Shown: one piece after another, positions 8,981 through 16,976 of the stretch
Numbering within the stretch: the first letter of the stretch is position 1
Layout: each line of letters begins with the position of its first letter
Assembly (NCBI GenBank): GCA_016839635.1
Contig: JAEOTV010000064.1
Location: 1-41,225, forward strand
Direction of reading: 5' to 3'
DNA from: Promethearchaeota archaeon
Lineage (GTDB): Archaea > Asgardarchaeota > Lokiarchaeia > Sigynarchaeales > SOKP01
Length of the DNA stretch: 41,225 nt
Notes under the pieces: model-generated
Database searches by the model: none
Told to the model about the DNA's origin: nothing
The model's input: only the letters and a program-made list of their open reading frames with translations
Made by a program: the position numbers and the translations under genes

Positions 8981-9742
8981 CTACTTTAAGTTATTTAATT
9001 TATTTAATACATCTTTGACTCGTGAGATATCATTGGAGATAATCCCATCGACACCCATTTTAATCAAATTTTCAATTACGGAGATTGAATCAACGGTCCA
9101 TGGATAAACTTTTAAATTCTTTTTGTGAGCTTTATCTATAAAGTTTTTATTCATAATAAGATACAATGGATTAATTGCATAAAATTTATTTTCCACTGCA
9201 GTCTTAATCATTTTTTTCCTCGAAAACCAATTTATAAACCATCCAGATCTAGTTGGATTCAATGAAGCAATTTTTATCTGAGGCTCTAGATATCTAATCT
9301 TTATAAGTTCTTTTTGCTTAAATGAACTAATTATTGTAGATTCAAACAAATCAGCCTCCCTTATTATTTCTATGATCTTATGTACCATATCTTTCGCTTT
9401 TATCTCGCAATTTAAACCTATTTTACCCTTTGCTAATTTCACTAATTCTTCCAACGTTGGTATTTTTTCGCCCTCTCCACAATCTAATTCTTTCAATTCT
9501 TCTAGTGTCAATTTTTCTATTATTCCTGAATAGCCTGTTGTTCTGAATGTATTAGCATCATGCATTATTACTATTTCCCCATCTTTGGATTGACGAACGT
9601 CAAATTCAATATAATCAGCTTTTAATTCAATTGCTTTTTTGAATGCCTTTAATGTATTTTCAGGTGCTAAATTGCTGGCACCTCTATGTGCGATTATTAT
9701 AAATCGATCTTCATTATGCTTGGATATAATAAAATTCACCAA
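8981..9742 (-). CDS. Glycerophosphodiester phosphodiesterase, copy 2
   Basis: This is a 253-residue paralogue of the neighbouring GDPD with the same catalytic set: His19-Arg20, Glu28, Glu46, Asp48 and His61, plus NCEIK. It is the first gene of the pair. The start is uncertain: the frame opens with TTG at 9742 followed directly by GTG at 9739, and no ATG occurs before the catalytic motifs. The two proteins are similar over their whole length (HRGASN-APENTL-AF-KA-EL-ADYIEFDV), which points to local duplication. Differences in the central loops, for example WFINWFSRKK here, may reflect different diesters or dimer contacts. Likely cytoplasmic. Confidence 0.9.
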   Translation of the reverse strand: MVNFIISKHNEDRFIIIAHRGASNLAPENTLKAFKKAIELKADYIEFDVRQSKDGEIVIMHDANTFRTTGYSGIIEKLTLEELKELDCGEGEKIPTLEELVKLAKGKIGLNCEIKAKDMVHKIIEIIREADLFESTIISSFKQKELIKIRYLEPQIKIASLNPTRSGWFINWFSRKKMIKTAVENKFYAINPLYLIMNKNFIDKAHKKNLKVYPWTVDSISVIENLIKMGVDGIISNDISRVKDVLNKLNNLK

Positions 9743-9975
9743 TTTTGTTGAGCTTAAGTTTATTCTAATTCTAATAATTTATTTAAAAATACTAAAGCTA
9801 TTAAGAATAGTCGTTCCTATGTATCAATTTCTTCCTTTTATTTATTAATGCAGTTTTGATCAAATACTTAGTTATCTATTTTATCAAAAATCTTATGGAA
9901 TGATTTGGTAAACTCTTCTATGTAAACATTGATCTCCCCGTTTGTTTAAAATTTTATTAACTGTTAAACTAGATG

Positions 9976-9983
9976 TTTATATA
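9976..9983 (+). promoter_or_regulatory. Upstream TATA-like element
   Basis: TTATATAT, followed about 25 bases later by a purine-start region near 10005. If active it would give a leader of about 135 bases, including the 10053-10083 hairpin, before the TFS-like gene. This rests on sequence pattern only. Confidence 0.3.
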
Positions 9984-10052
9984 TCCGTAATACTGTAACA
10001 ATTATTTGAGTTATGCGTTAAATTTATAAGGATATAATATTTTTAATACTGA

Positions 10053-10083
10053 TAGGTTGTAAGGAAGTGTTAGAAACAACCTA
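10053..10083 (+). repeat. Inverted repeat / RNA hairpin in a leader region
   Basis: TAGGTTGT (10053-10060) and ACAACCTA (10076-10083) are perfect 8-base reverse complements around a 15-base loop. The stem has more G+C than the surrounding sequence. It could be an RNA hairpin in the leader of the TFS-like gene, or an operator. No known riboswitch class is recognised. Confidence 0.35.
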
Positions 10084-10097
10084 ATATACCAATAAGT

Positions 10098-10106
10098 TTA
10101 AATATC
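10098..10106 (+). promoter_or_regulatory. Proximal TATA box for the TFS-like gene
   Basis: TTTAAATAT lies about 38 bases before the ATG, giving a predicted start near 10128. The sequence from there to the ATG contains the 10-base palindrome GAGATATCTC (10126-10135), and GAGGAG overlaps its left edge. Confidence 0.4.
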
Positions 10107-10139
10107 TGAAATAAAAGATCTGAGGAGATATCTCAAATT

Positions 10140-10391
10140 ATGAGATTTTGTGAAGAATGCGGGAATATGCTCGTCCCTAAAGATGGTAAACTCTACTGTA
10201 AAGCATGTGAAAAAGAATTTAGTTTGGATAAATCAAAATCAGAGGATTACAAAATAATAAAAACGATCAAACACGATGAAAAGGAAAGTGCCCCAATTGT
10301 AGTTAAGGAGGGCTTTAGAAGCGAAAGAATTTCTGGGGATGATCGTAAAGCATATGAGGATCTGTTTGAAATCTCTGAAGGGGATTACTAG
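10140..10391 (+). CDS. TFS/RpoM N-terminal zinc-ribbon-like small protein
   Basis: This 83-residue protein begins with a zinc ribbon (C4-x2-C7, C20-x2-C23) of the kind found at the N-terminus of archaeal transcription factor S and of RNA polymerase subunits Rpb9/A12.2, in the form RFCEECGNMLVPKDGKLYC. TFS proteins are about 110 residues and end in a second zinc ribbon with an acidic hairpin that stimulates RNA cleavage. Here the second ribbon is absent, and the last 60 residues are charged and probably flexible. I found no CxxC pair in any frame of the 174 bases after the stop, so it is not a simple frameshift. It may bind RNA polymerase like Rpb9 without cleavage activity, or be an unrelated ribbon protein. 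Confidence 0.65.
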   Translation: MRFCEECGNMLVPKDGKLYCKACEKEFSLDKSKSEDYKIIKTIKHDEKESAPIVVKEGFRSERISGDDRKAYEDLFEISEGDY

Positions 10392-10565
10392 TTAAAGCCT
10401 CTTTTAGAGTAATATAATTAGATCATTTATTCTTCCTTGTTTTTATCTGAAATTGTTTTTTAATTTTGATAAATTATATCTTTAAATTGTATTAGGAGTA
10501 ATTAAATTATAATTAGATAAATTATTTCAAGAAATAATTAAGACACATTTGAAATGTAGATTGAT

Positions 10566-10961
10566 ATGTCTGAAGAAAAAAAAACCCGGTTACGGGGCTT
10601 CGCTGGAATTGTATCTAAACAAGTTGAACCCCTAAATGATAATGAAAAATTCAAGCATATTTTTAAAGATGCTAAAGAGAAAGTTCTGTTAAATGCAAAA
10701 GATGGAAAGTGGGCAGCATTACTGATAATAGATAAAGGTAAAATCTATGTAGAAGGCATCAAAAATCAACCTAAGGAAAATTTAAAAAAGAAAAACGTGG
10801 GTTGGGATGGATTATTGCAAACTAAAACTGAGATGTTTATGGAGCTCCTGGGAAGTGAAAAAGTTTCAATGGGTAAAATTATTAGAAAAATATTTTCAGG
10901 AAAAATAAAAATTAGAGGAATTAAACACGTTTTAGTGTTACTGAAACTATTCGATTTATAA
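10566..10961 (+). CDS. SCP2 sterol-carrier-type lipid-binding protein
   Basis: This 131-residue protein fits the SCP2 fold over residues 25-128. It has an amphipathic helix near FKHIFKDAKEKV, strands WAALLIIDKGKIYVEGI, then the characteristic segment in which a TKTE-like motif is followed by a helix, GKIIRKIFSGKIKIRG, and a C-terminal helix ending LLKLFDL. SCP2 proteins bind fatty acids, acyl-CoA or other hydrophobic ligands in a pocket and work in the cytoplasm. No partner gene is adjacent, although this genome region also has an acyl-CoA dehydrogenase and an acyl-CoA synthetase subunit. The stop overlaps the stop of the convergent gene by six bases. Confidence 0.75.
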   Translation: MSEEKKTRLRGFAGIVSKQVEPLNDNEKFKHIFKDAKEKVLLNAKDGKWAALLIIDKGKIYVEGIKNQPKENLKKKNVGWDGLLQTKTEMFMELLGSEKVSMGKIIRKIFSGKIKIRGIKHVLVLLKLFDL

Positions 10962-11387
10962 GCTTAGCTCGAAAGTATTTGCTAAAAATTTCATTCTCTC
11001 TCTTAATTCTTCTTCATTTTTTTCATCTTTTAACGAATTAAGAATAACATCTTTATCTTTCTCCGCTATGTGGTCTTGGAATAATTCAAGATATTCTCTT
11101 AAAAAGATAATCTTTTTATTAGGATGAGTTTGAATTTTACTAACGAATCCTTCAATTATATGCTCAATAGAATGTTCCTCTACTTTTTCTTTAGAAATGA
11201 TCTTTCCTTCACCTCCTAAGAGCTCTTGGATCACTGAATTCTTGTTAATTATATCTCGAGTTATTTCTTTTAACATTTCATTTCTAGGTAGAATTTTTAG
11301 ATTCAAGAGATATTCCTTTATTTCAGAATTCTTATTTTCGACTTCATTAATTATCTCAAGTATTTTTTCTTTATTTCCACTTCGCAT
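10956..11387 (-). CDS. Unrecognised helical protein, 143 residues
   Basis: I do not recognise this gene with confidence. The product is almost all helix and rich in Glu, Lys and Ile. Residues 70-130 contain several His and acidic residues in helical spacing (EEHSIEHIIEG, TH, then FQDHIAEKDKDV), which faintly recalls hemerythrin-like HHE domains. The ligand set is incomplete, so this is only a suggestion. There is no signal peptide or membrane segment. The reading frame is well supported because it fills its interval, starts with ATG, and converges on the SCP2 gene so that both stop codons share the hexamer TTATAA (10956-10961). It is divergent from the RNase III gene, across a 117-base spacer. 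Confidence 0.65.
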   Translation of the reverse strand: MRSGNKEKILEIINEVENKNSEIKEYLLNLKILPRNEMLKEITRDIINKNSVIQELLGGEGKIISKEKVEEHSIEHIIEGFVSKIQTHPNKKIIFLREYLELFQDHIAEKDKDVILNSLKDEKNEEELRERMKFLANTFELSL

Positions 11388-11504
11388 ATAATATTAAAGG
11401 CTTAATTGAATTATAAAATTTTATTTGAATCACCCTTTTTTAGAATTCATCTTAAATTTCCTCTTAATTTTTAAATTTAACTGAAAATAATAATAAATTA
11501 AGAG

Positions 11505-12233
11505 ATGTATGTGATTGATAAAGAGAAAATAAGAAAATTCCAAGGACTATTAGATTATGAATTTAAAAAAGAAGATCTGTTAATTCAAGCTTTAACTACT
11601 CCACAATTGGGAAATCTAACAGGAAAACCCAGTTATGACTTTTTAGAAACTTTAGGAGACGCTGTAATTAAAATAATATTTATTTTAAAATTGTACCAAA
11701 TGGATATAAGAAATTCTGGTGAAATTACTAAGATAAAGGCAAGTTTGGAAAGTGATAAAACGCTTAAAAAAGTAGCAAAAAAAATTCAATTAGATGATTT
11801 TATTTTTAAAACCGAAAACCAAAGAATAACAGGTACTAGAATTCTTGCGGATGTTTTTGAGGCAATATGTGGAGCCTTATTTCTTGATTCAGATCATAAC
11901 TTAGATTTGGTTGAAAAAAAAATAATAGATCCTTTTTTTGAAGATTTAGACATAATAATTCAAAATTCAATTATTTCTAGTAAAAATGAATTACTAGAAT
12001 ATTTACAAGATAAATTTAAAACAAACATTGTTATTGAACTTGAATACGAAAAGTATGGGGAAGAGCATGATCCGATCTGGATGGCAAAGAATCCAAGGAT
12101 ATTAGATAAAGAACAAAAAGAATTATTAGGAATTCCAAAAAAGCTAAAATCAGGTAAATTTGGAACAAAAAAAGATGCTGAAAAGAGTTTGTTTAATATT
12201 ATATTAAATTACTTAAAAAAAAAAGAAATCTGA
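11505..12233 (+). CDS. rnc: Ribonuclease III with dsRNA-binding domain
   Basis: This 242-residue protein has the full architecture of bacterial-type (class 1) RNase III. The catalytic domain spans residues 8-150. Its signature appears as YDFLETLGDAV at 44-54, against the classical ERLEFLGDAVL, and its second motif as LADVFEAICGALFLD at 114-128. The four metal/catalytic carboxylates align as Glu48, Asp52, Asp116 and Glu119. Asp45 replaces the usual first Glu, a conservative change. A dsRNA-binding domain follows (159-238) with the typical G-x2-H-x-P element (Gly185, His188, Pro190) and the basic KFGTKKDAEK helix start. The enzyme cuts double-stranded RNA. RNase III is uncommon in archaea, which usually process rRNA with a bulge-helix-bulge endonuclease. 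The gene stands alone, followed by a long T tract. Confidence 0.92.
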   Translation: MYVIDKEKIRKFQGLLDYEFKKEDLLIQALTTPQLGNLTGKPSYDFLETLGDAVIKIIFILKLYQMDIRNSGEITKIKASLESDKTLKKVAKKIQLDDFIFKTENQRITGTRILADVFEAICGALFLDSDHNLDLVEKKIIDPFFEDLDIIIQNSIISSKNELLEYLQDKFKTNIVIELEYEKYGEEHDPIWMAKNPRILDKEQKELLGIPKKLKSGKFGTKKDAEKSLFNIILNYLKKKEI

Positions 12234-12237
12234 GTAA

Positions 12238-12253
12238 TTTTTATTTTTTTTTT
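12238..12253 (+). terminator. T-tract terminator after RNase III
   Basis: A 16-base run that is all T apart from a single A starts five bases after the RNase III stop. This is a typical archaeal intrinsic U-tract terminator. Confidence 0.55.
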
Positions 12254-12324
12254 CACCATAGAGAACCCTATCATTCTTATATAATCCTTTCTTTATCAAA
12301 ATATAAGAAAATATGGTGTGAATA

Positions 12325-12558
12325 ATGAATCCAATGGAAAAAAGAAAATTAGCTGGATATATTTTCATTTTAATCGCAATGGGGTGTTTCGCAGTTAGTA
12401 TGCTATTATCATTCTTTACTTATCGCATGCTAACTCTACAAATGGTAATCCCATCTGATTGGCCCGCGATAATTTCTAGGTCAATTCTATTTGTTGGTTT
12501 GGTACTAGCTCTTATTAATTTATGTATTGGGCTTTTTCTCATAATAAAATCTCGTTAG
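12325..12558 (+). CDS. Small two-helix membrane protein
   Basis: This 77-residue product has two clear transmembrane helices (about 9-34 and 47-74) joined by a short loop with SDWP. Basic residues at both ends (KRK near the start, KSR at the end) suggest both termini lie in the cytoplasm. I do not recognise a family. The ATG at 12325 is preceded by GGTG and a TATA-like TTATATAA near 12278. A closer upstream ATG at 12313 runs into a stop after two codons. The ABC operon starts 227 bases downstream on the same strand, but a separate promoter there makes co-transcription unlikely. Confidence 0.7.
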   Translation: MNPMEKRKLAGYIFILIAMGCFAVSMLLSFFTYRMLTLQMVIPSDWPAIISRSILFVGLVLALINLCIGLFLIIKSR

Positions 12559-12700
12559 GAATTCGAAAGTTGAATTTTCTTATAATTCTAATAAATAAAT
12601 TTAATTCTTCGAGTGAATTAGAACCTTAATTTTTATAAGATTTTCAAAATTTTCATATCTGTACCGTATTTATTATCTGAAAAAGTTTATTTTAGCATTA

Positions 12701-12712
12701 TTATATTATAAA
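12701..12712 (+). promoter_or_regulatory. TATA box of the 16-kb ABC/protease operon
   Basis: TTATATTATAAA is the best TATA match ahead of the ATPase gene. It puts transcription start near 12733 and leaves a leader of about 50 bases that contains the ribosome binding site GAGGT at 12775-12779. Confidence 0.45.
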
Positions 12713-12785
12713 GTTAAAAACTGAATTAGAAAGAAAAAGCAGATTTTACAACAATTAGATAGAAATAATTTAAAGAGGTTTTAAA

Positions 12786-13964
12786 ATGCCTAAATCATCA
12801 GTTATAGAAAAAACACCTTTAATGGTGCAGTTTGAAGAAGAGACAGGTAAGTTAGCGATTTGGAAGGGTGAGCTTTCTAAGAATTTTAAAAAGTGGAAAA
12901 AAAGGAAGAAGGAAGAAGATATTAAACAAAAGAAAGAAGAAATTCTTGTACAATCTCGTATTGAAAAGAAGAAAATGAAAAAGGATGTAAAGGAGGATAG
13001 AATCGCTGGAAAAGATTATGATCATTTAATTACAGTAGAAAATCTTCATAAAACATACTTGTTAGGTACAACAGCAGTTGCAGCATTAAGGGGTATTGAC
13101 TTAACGATAGATAATGGAGATTTTATTGATATTATGGGTCCTTCTGGTTCCGGAAAAACGACACTTCTTAATCTAATTGGTGGGCTTGATACCCCAACAA
13201 GAGGAAAGATATTTTTAGAAGGCAGAAATATTAGTATGCTTAGTGACAACGATCTTGCAGAAATTAGGCGTGAAAGAATAGGATTTGTATTTCAATTTTA
13301 TAATCTTCTCCCTCAAATGACTGCGATGGAAAATGTGATGGTGCCTCTACATTTTTCAGGGAAATTAAGCCGCCGAGGTAAAAGAAAAAAAGCAATGGAT
13401 CTCTTGAGATTAGTAGGATTAGATGAAAGAGCACACCATACACCTTCAGAATTAAGTGGAGGTGAACAGCAAAGGGTTGCTATCGCAAGGGCTTTTTCTA
13501 ATGATCCAGCTATTTGTGTTCTTGACGAACCTACAGGTGATTTGGATTCCAAAACAGGAGTTATGGTTTTAAACCTTCTTAGAGATTTAAATAAACGTGG
13601 TGCAACCTTTGTTGCAGTGAGTCACGATGCCGCAGTATCGGAATTTGCTACTCGAGTCTTTCATATGAGGGATGGAAAACTTACTCATGAGGGGAAGATT
13701 GGTGGTTTGAAGGAAACCGAAATTATGCAGCTTAAACGAAGACAAGAAACAGAAATTAATAAAGAAAAATGTAAAAATAAGATTTTCCAATATCTTTATT
13801 CTAACCAAGGTAAAGTGGAAATTCCTATAAGTGATATTAAAAGTAATATTCCAAATTCTATAGTGATGAATTTACCAGAACACTTTAATGATATACTTCA
13901 AGAATTAATTGAAGAAAATAATAATTTTGGTCGAATTGAGGGAGAACTATTAATTTTAAATTAA
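12786..13964 (+). CDS. MacB/FtsE-like ABC transporter ATPase with N- and C-terminal extensions
   Basis: This 392-residue protein carries a complete ATPase core of the LolD/MacB/FtsE subfamily. It has Walker A GPSGSGKTT (118-126), the Q-loop Gln170, signature LSGGEQQR (223-230), Walker B VLDEPT (245-250) and the switch His280. Family members are usually near 230 residues; this one is longer at both ends. Residues 30-72 form a very basic, probably coiled segment. Residues 320-392 look like a small helix-turn-helix/winged-helix unit (KIFQYLYSNQGKVEIPISDI, then ILQELIEENNNFGRIEG) after a coiled linker. The protein would hydrolyse ATP on the cytoplasmic side to drive the FtsX-type permeases. It is the first gene of the five-gene unit, 45 bases before the first permease, with GAGGT (12775-12779) six bases before its ATG. 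Confidence 0.92.
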   Translation: MPKSSVIEKTPLMVQFEEETGKLAIWKGELSKNFKKWKKRKKEEDIKQKKEEILVQSRIEKKKMKKDVKEDRIAGKDYDHLITVENLHKTYLLGTTAVAALRGIDLTIDNGDFIDIMGPSGSGKTTLLNLIGGLDTPTRGKIFLEGRNISMLSDNDLAEIRRERIGFVFQFYNLLPQMTAMENVMVPLHFSGKLSRRGKRKKAMDLLRLVGLDERAHHTPSELSGGEQQRVAIARAFSNDPAICVLDEPTGDLDSKTGVMVLNLLRDLNKRGATFVAVSHDAAVSEFATRVFHMRDGKLTHEGKIGGLKETEIMQLKRRQETEINKEKCKNKIFQYLYSNQGKVEIPISDIKSNIPNSIVMNLPEHFNDILQELIEENNNFGRIEGELLILN

Positions 13965-14009
13965 AAAATCCTAAAGAGTTAAATTAAAATCTAAATTACA
14001 TTACGCCAC

Positions 14010-16961
14010 ATGACACACATTAAGCTAGTTTTCAAATACGCGTTCCAAGATCTTAAAAAACAAAAGATTAGAACGTTATTAGCTATAGTAGGAATGCTTA
14101 TATCAATAGGGCTACTTACAGTAGTCTTGTTTCTATCAGATTCCATTACCGTGGGTTATGTAGACTATTTATCTATAGATTCTGGAGATCAGGATGCTGT
14201 TATCTCCGTAAGACATTATAATGGTGAACCTATTAACAGATCTTCTTATTTTAATTTTAATCCTATAATTAATACAGTTCAGGATGCATCTAATGTTGTA
14301 GAGAATTTCATACCAAGAATGGAAATAAGGGGCTATGTTAAGAATCTTTTAACAGATGAGCAAGAATGGGCTACTATCTCAGGAATTAATCTTACTTTAG
14401 AGAATAATATTAATTTTGGATCATTTTTAAATCCTACCAATGAGGAATTGTTAGATTTAAATGAATTACCATTAGATTATTGTGCTATTTATTCCGGATT
14501 TAATGATATCATTAAATACTCTGAAAATGATACTATCGAAATTCAGATGCGATTAACTCATGGAGATGTTACATTATATCGCACAAGAAATCTTACAATA
14601 GCGAAAATTTTTGATTTCAATTTAAAATGGCCAGCAAGTTATCGTGATAGGAACCTGATTGTAGTTGATATTGAAACAATATATCAATACTTTGGATTCG
14701 TAGAATTTCAGGGAAAATGCGATGATTTAATCTTAACTTTCAAGAGTAGTAGCGAACTTTATGATATAAGAAATTTTGAAAGTTCTAAGATTTTTGTGAA
14801 GAATCTTGTCACTGATATACAAATAGCCATCGGTATTAATGAATATAAGATAGATTTGCCCAAATTGCGAATTTTAGGATATGCCGAATTATTAAGTGTG
14901 TTTATAGTAATAATATTTGTTTTTGTGTCAATTGTAGCTATGATGATTTCTGGGGTTTTAATTAATGGTATTTTAAAAACTTCGGTAGAAGAGCGAATTC
15001 GAGAATTCGGAATATTTCGCACTTTAGGTGCGAATAAAAGATATAACTTAGCTATAGTATTAATGCAAGGCTTTTTATTGTGTAATTTTGGGGCTATTGC
15101 TGGCATCTTAACAGCATTTTTACTTTCAAATTACGTAATAATTCCTTTTGCAAATACTGTTGTTTCAGGAAGTATGTTAGGTTTTGGTACAATACCTTTC
15201 TCTTTTTCATGGGGTTCTGTCATCATATCATATATAATGGGCATTAGTGTAGGAATGATAGTTAGTATTGCTCCTGCTTATAAAGTGATGCGTCTTCAAT
15301 TAATTGAATCAATTCACCCTTACCGCCATGAAGATACTTTATACCATATACAAAAAAAAGCAACAGTCAATTATAAATTAATTCTAACTGGAATAATATT
15401 AGCATTTAATGGTGGTTTTGTTTTTTATGTGATTCCTCAAATTATGGTTGCCAGTGATATGGCTCTTTTTGCTGGTACATTGATAGCAATTTTATTAATT
15501 TTTAATATTGGATTAACACTTGCTGGATTAGGATTGATCCCAATTATAATAAGGCTAATAATTGAATTATTTAGACCACTTGCGAGAAAACTATATAATG
15601 TGATAAAAATCTTTGTCTTTCGATACCAGCGTAGAAATTCAAGTACTATAATCATTTTTGCATTATCTTTCTCATTTGTAATTTTCACTTCTTCTCTAAT
15701 TAATACTTTATCTGCACAATCAACTGCTATGACAAAATTAGCTTACGGATCAGATCTCCTTATTGAAACTATCGGATGGGAAGAACCTGAAGATTCTGGA
15801 GGCGGAGGATTTTTCGGTCCAGGAATTTCCTATGAAAGTTTACAGACTGCTGATGCTTCTATAAATCCCAATAGAATTCTCACAATTGAATTTGAAGAAG
15901 AATTAATGGCTATAGACGGTATTGAAAAAGTTAGCTCTGTCTTAGCAAAACCTTATCAACTAACTCAAATTTACGCAGAAGAAAATAAAGAATTTAATGC
16001 TGAAATTGGTGATTATGCAGGTTTATCAACGCAAGATATAACATTAATTGGTATTGATGAAGAATATCCTTTTACTGTGAGAAGTGAGTATATTGAAATG
16101 ACGTCGGGGAGTTTAGATAATTCGTTTAATGAGCTATTTTATAATAATCAAACATACACCTGTATAATTTCTGAAGCAATCGCGTTAGCGATGAATTTAT
16201 TGTTCGGAGACAAAATTCGTATTATTATTCAGCGAGGAGATGAAAGGGAAGTTTATCCATTTTTAATTGTTGGCACCGCTAAAAGCATGTCGGGATTTTC
16301 TCAAGAATTCTCTGCTTCACTTATGATGGGTGGGAGAGGAGGTGTTTTAATCTCTCAAGAGACATACATTGAAATTATGGATATCCCTCCCATTCCTTAT
16401 TTAGATAGAATCTTTATCAAACTCCGAGAAGATAAATTATCAGTATCTCATTTTATAGAGTATATGATAGATGAAAATTATCAAACTGAATATAATTATG
16501 ATATAACTGATCTTGCTAGAAGTGTAGCACAGGCAGAATCTGCGTTTTTTGTATTAGACACATTATTTACATTAATCGCTTTAACTACTGTATTTATATG
16601 TATTTTTGGATTGTTATCTTCATCCTATTCAACAATAATTGAGAGAAAAAAAGAAATTGGTATAATTAGAACATTAGGCCTCAAAGGTAGAGAAATAAAT
16701 AGATTATTTATACTAGAATCCTTAATAATTATGATTAGTAGTGGAACTATTGGCATTGTAGTAGGCTGGCTTACAAGTTGGTTAGTTACAAGCCAATTAA
16801 TGGGTACTATGGCGGGGATGCCTGTAGTTCTCTATGTACCATGGGTAAACATAATTTTGATATATATGTTATCTATTATGATGATTTTTTTTGGAATGAA
16901 AATACTGCTTAGAAAAGCTAGAAAACAGAAGATAGTTGAAATATATAGAGAGACAGTTTAA
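14010..16961 (+). CDS. Giant FtsX/MacB-type permease, copy 1
   Basis: This 983-residue membrane protein holds two FtsX-like halves. A first helix (22-45) is followed by a large extracellular domain (46-290), three FtsX helices (about 291-320, 347-376, 400-424), then two linking helices (455-477, 485-515). The second half has a helix at 545-568, a second extracellular domain (569-845, with a Gly-rich loop EDSGGGGFFGPG) and three closing helices (846-875, 900-930, 943-965). Each FtsX core has the conserved cytoplasmic coupling loop, EERIREFGIFRTLGANK and ERKKEIGIIRTLGLKG. This double layout resembles the eight-to-ten-helix MacB_PCD/FtsX permeases, which move or mechanically signal to substrates outside the membrane instead of carrying ions through it. 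It pairs with the ATPase just upstream; the next gene begins 15 bases after its stop. Confidence 0.9.
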   Translation: MTHIKLVFKYAFQDLKKQKIRTLLAIVGMLISIGLLTVVLFLSDSITVGYVDYLSIDSGDQDAVISVRHYNGEPINRSSYFNFNPIINTVQDASNVVENFIPRMEIRGYVKNLLTDEQEWATISGINLTLENNINFGSFLNPTNEELLDLNELPLDYCAIYSGFNDIIKYSENDTIEIQMRLTHGDVTLYRTRNLTIAKIFDFNLKWPASYRDRNLIVVDIETIYQYFGFVEFQGKCDDLILTFKSSSELYDIRNFESSKIFVKNLVTDIQIAIGINEYKIDLPKLRILGYAELLSVFIVIIFVFVSIVAMMISGVLINGILKTSVEERIREFGIFRTLGANKRYNLAIVLMQGFLLCNFGAIAGILTAFLLSNYVIIPFANTVVSGSMLGFGTIPFSFSWGSVIISYIMGISVGMIVSIAPAYKVMRLQLIESIHPYRHEDTLYHIQKKATVNYKLILTGIILAFNGGFVFYVIPQIMVASDMALFAGTLIAILLIFNIGLTLAGLGLIPIIIRLIIELFRPLARKLYNVIKIFVFRYQRRNSSTIIIFALSFSFVIFTSSLINTLSAQSTAMTKLAYGSDLLIETIGWEEPEDSGGGGFFGPGISYESLQTADASINPNRILTIEFEEELMAIDGIEKVSSVLAKPYQLTQIYAEENKEFNAEIGDYAGLSTQDITLIGIDEEYPFTVRSEYIEMTSGSLDNSFNELFYNNQTYTCIISEAIALAMNLLFGDKIRIIIQRGDEREVYPFLIVGTAKSMSGFSQEFSASLMMGGRGGVLISQETYIEIMDIPPIPYLDRIFIKLREDKLSVSHFIEYMIDENYQTEYNYDITDLARSVAQAESAFFVLDTLFTLIALTTVFICIFGLLSSSYSTIIERKKEIGIIRTLGLKGREINRLFILESLIIMISSGTIGIVVGWLTSWLVTSQLMGTMAGMPVVLYVPWVNIILIYMLSIMMIFFGMKILLRKARKQKIVEIYRETV

Positions 16962-16968
16962 GGGAGGT
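16962..16968 (+). promoter_or_regulatory. Strong Shine-Dalgarno site deciding a TTG start
   Basis: GGGAGGT follows the permease stop directly and lies eight bases before the TTG at 16977. Such a good match at ideal spacing makes TTG the likely start, in line with the signal peptide that begins right there. Confidence 0.7.
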
Positions 16969-16976
16969 AAAACATA

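Larger units (their letters stand above)
9743..10139. other. 397-base intergenic region with two promoter-like sites and a hairpin
   Basis: No open frame of useful length, tRNA or rRNA is seen here. Two TATA-like sites face the + strand (9976-9983 TTATATAT and 10098-10106 TTTAAATAT). Between them lies an 8-base inverted repeat at 10053-10060/10076-10083. The left part (9743-9960) would hold the promoter of the GDPD pair on the other strand. The distance between the two + sites and the hairpin would allow a leader RNA or a short non-coding RNA ahead of the TFS-like gene. Confidence 0.4.

Noticed and set aside
9639..9848. A 69-codon plus-strand frame running into the intergenic region
   Set aside because: Its first half is antisense to the GDPD gene and the remainder is low-complexity hydrophobic; no promoter or ribosome binding site fits.
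10392..10565. A frameshifted second zinc ribbon after the TFS-like gene
   Set aside because: No pair of closely spaced cysteine codons occurs in any plus-strand frame of this spacer, so the short form is not explained by a simple frameshift.
14759..15106. A 115-codon minus-strand frame
   Set aside because: It is a shadow of permease copy 1, with Ile/Asn-rich composition typical of antisense of a hydrophobic gene.
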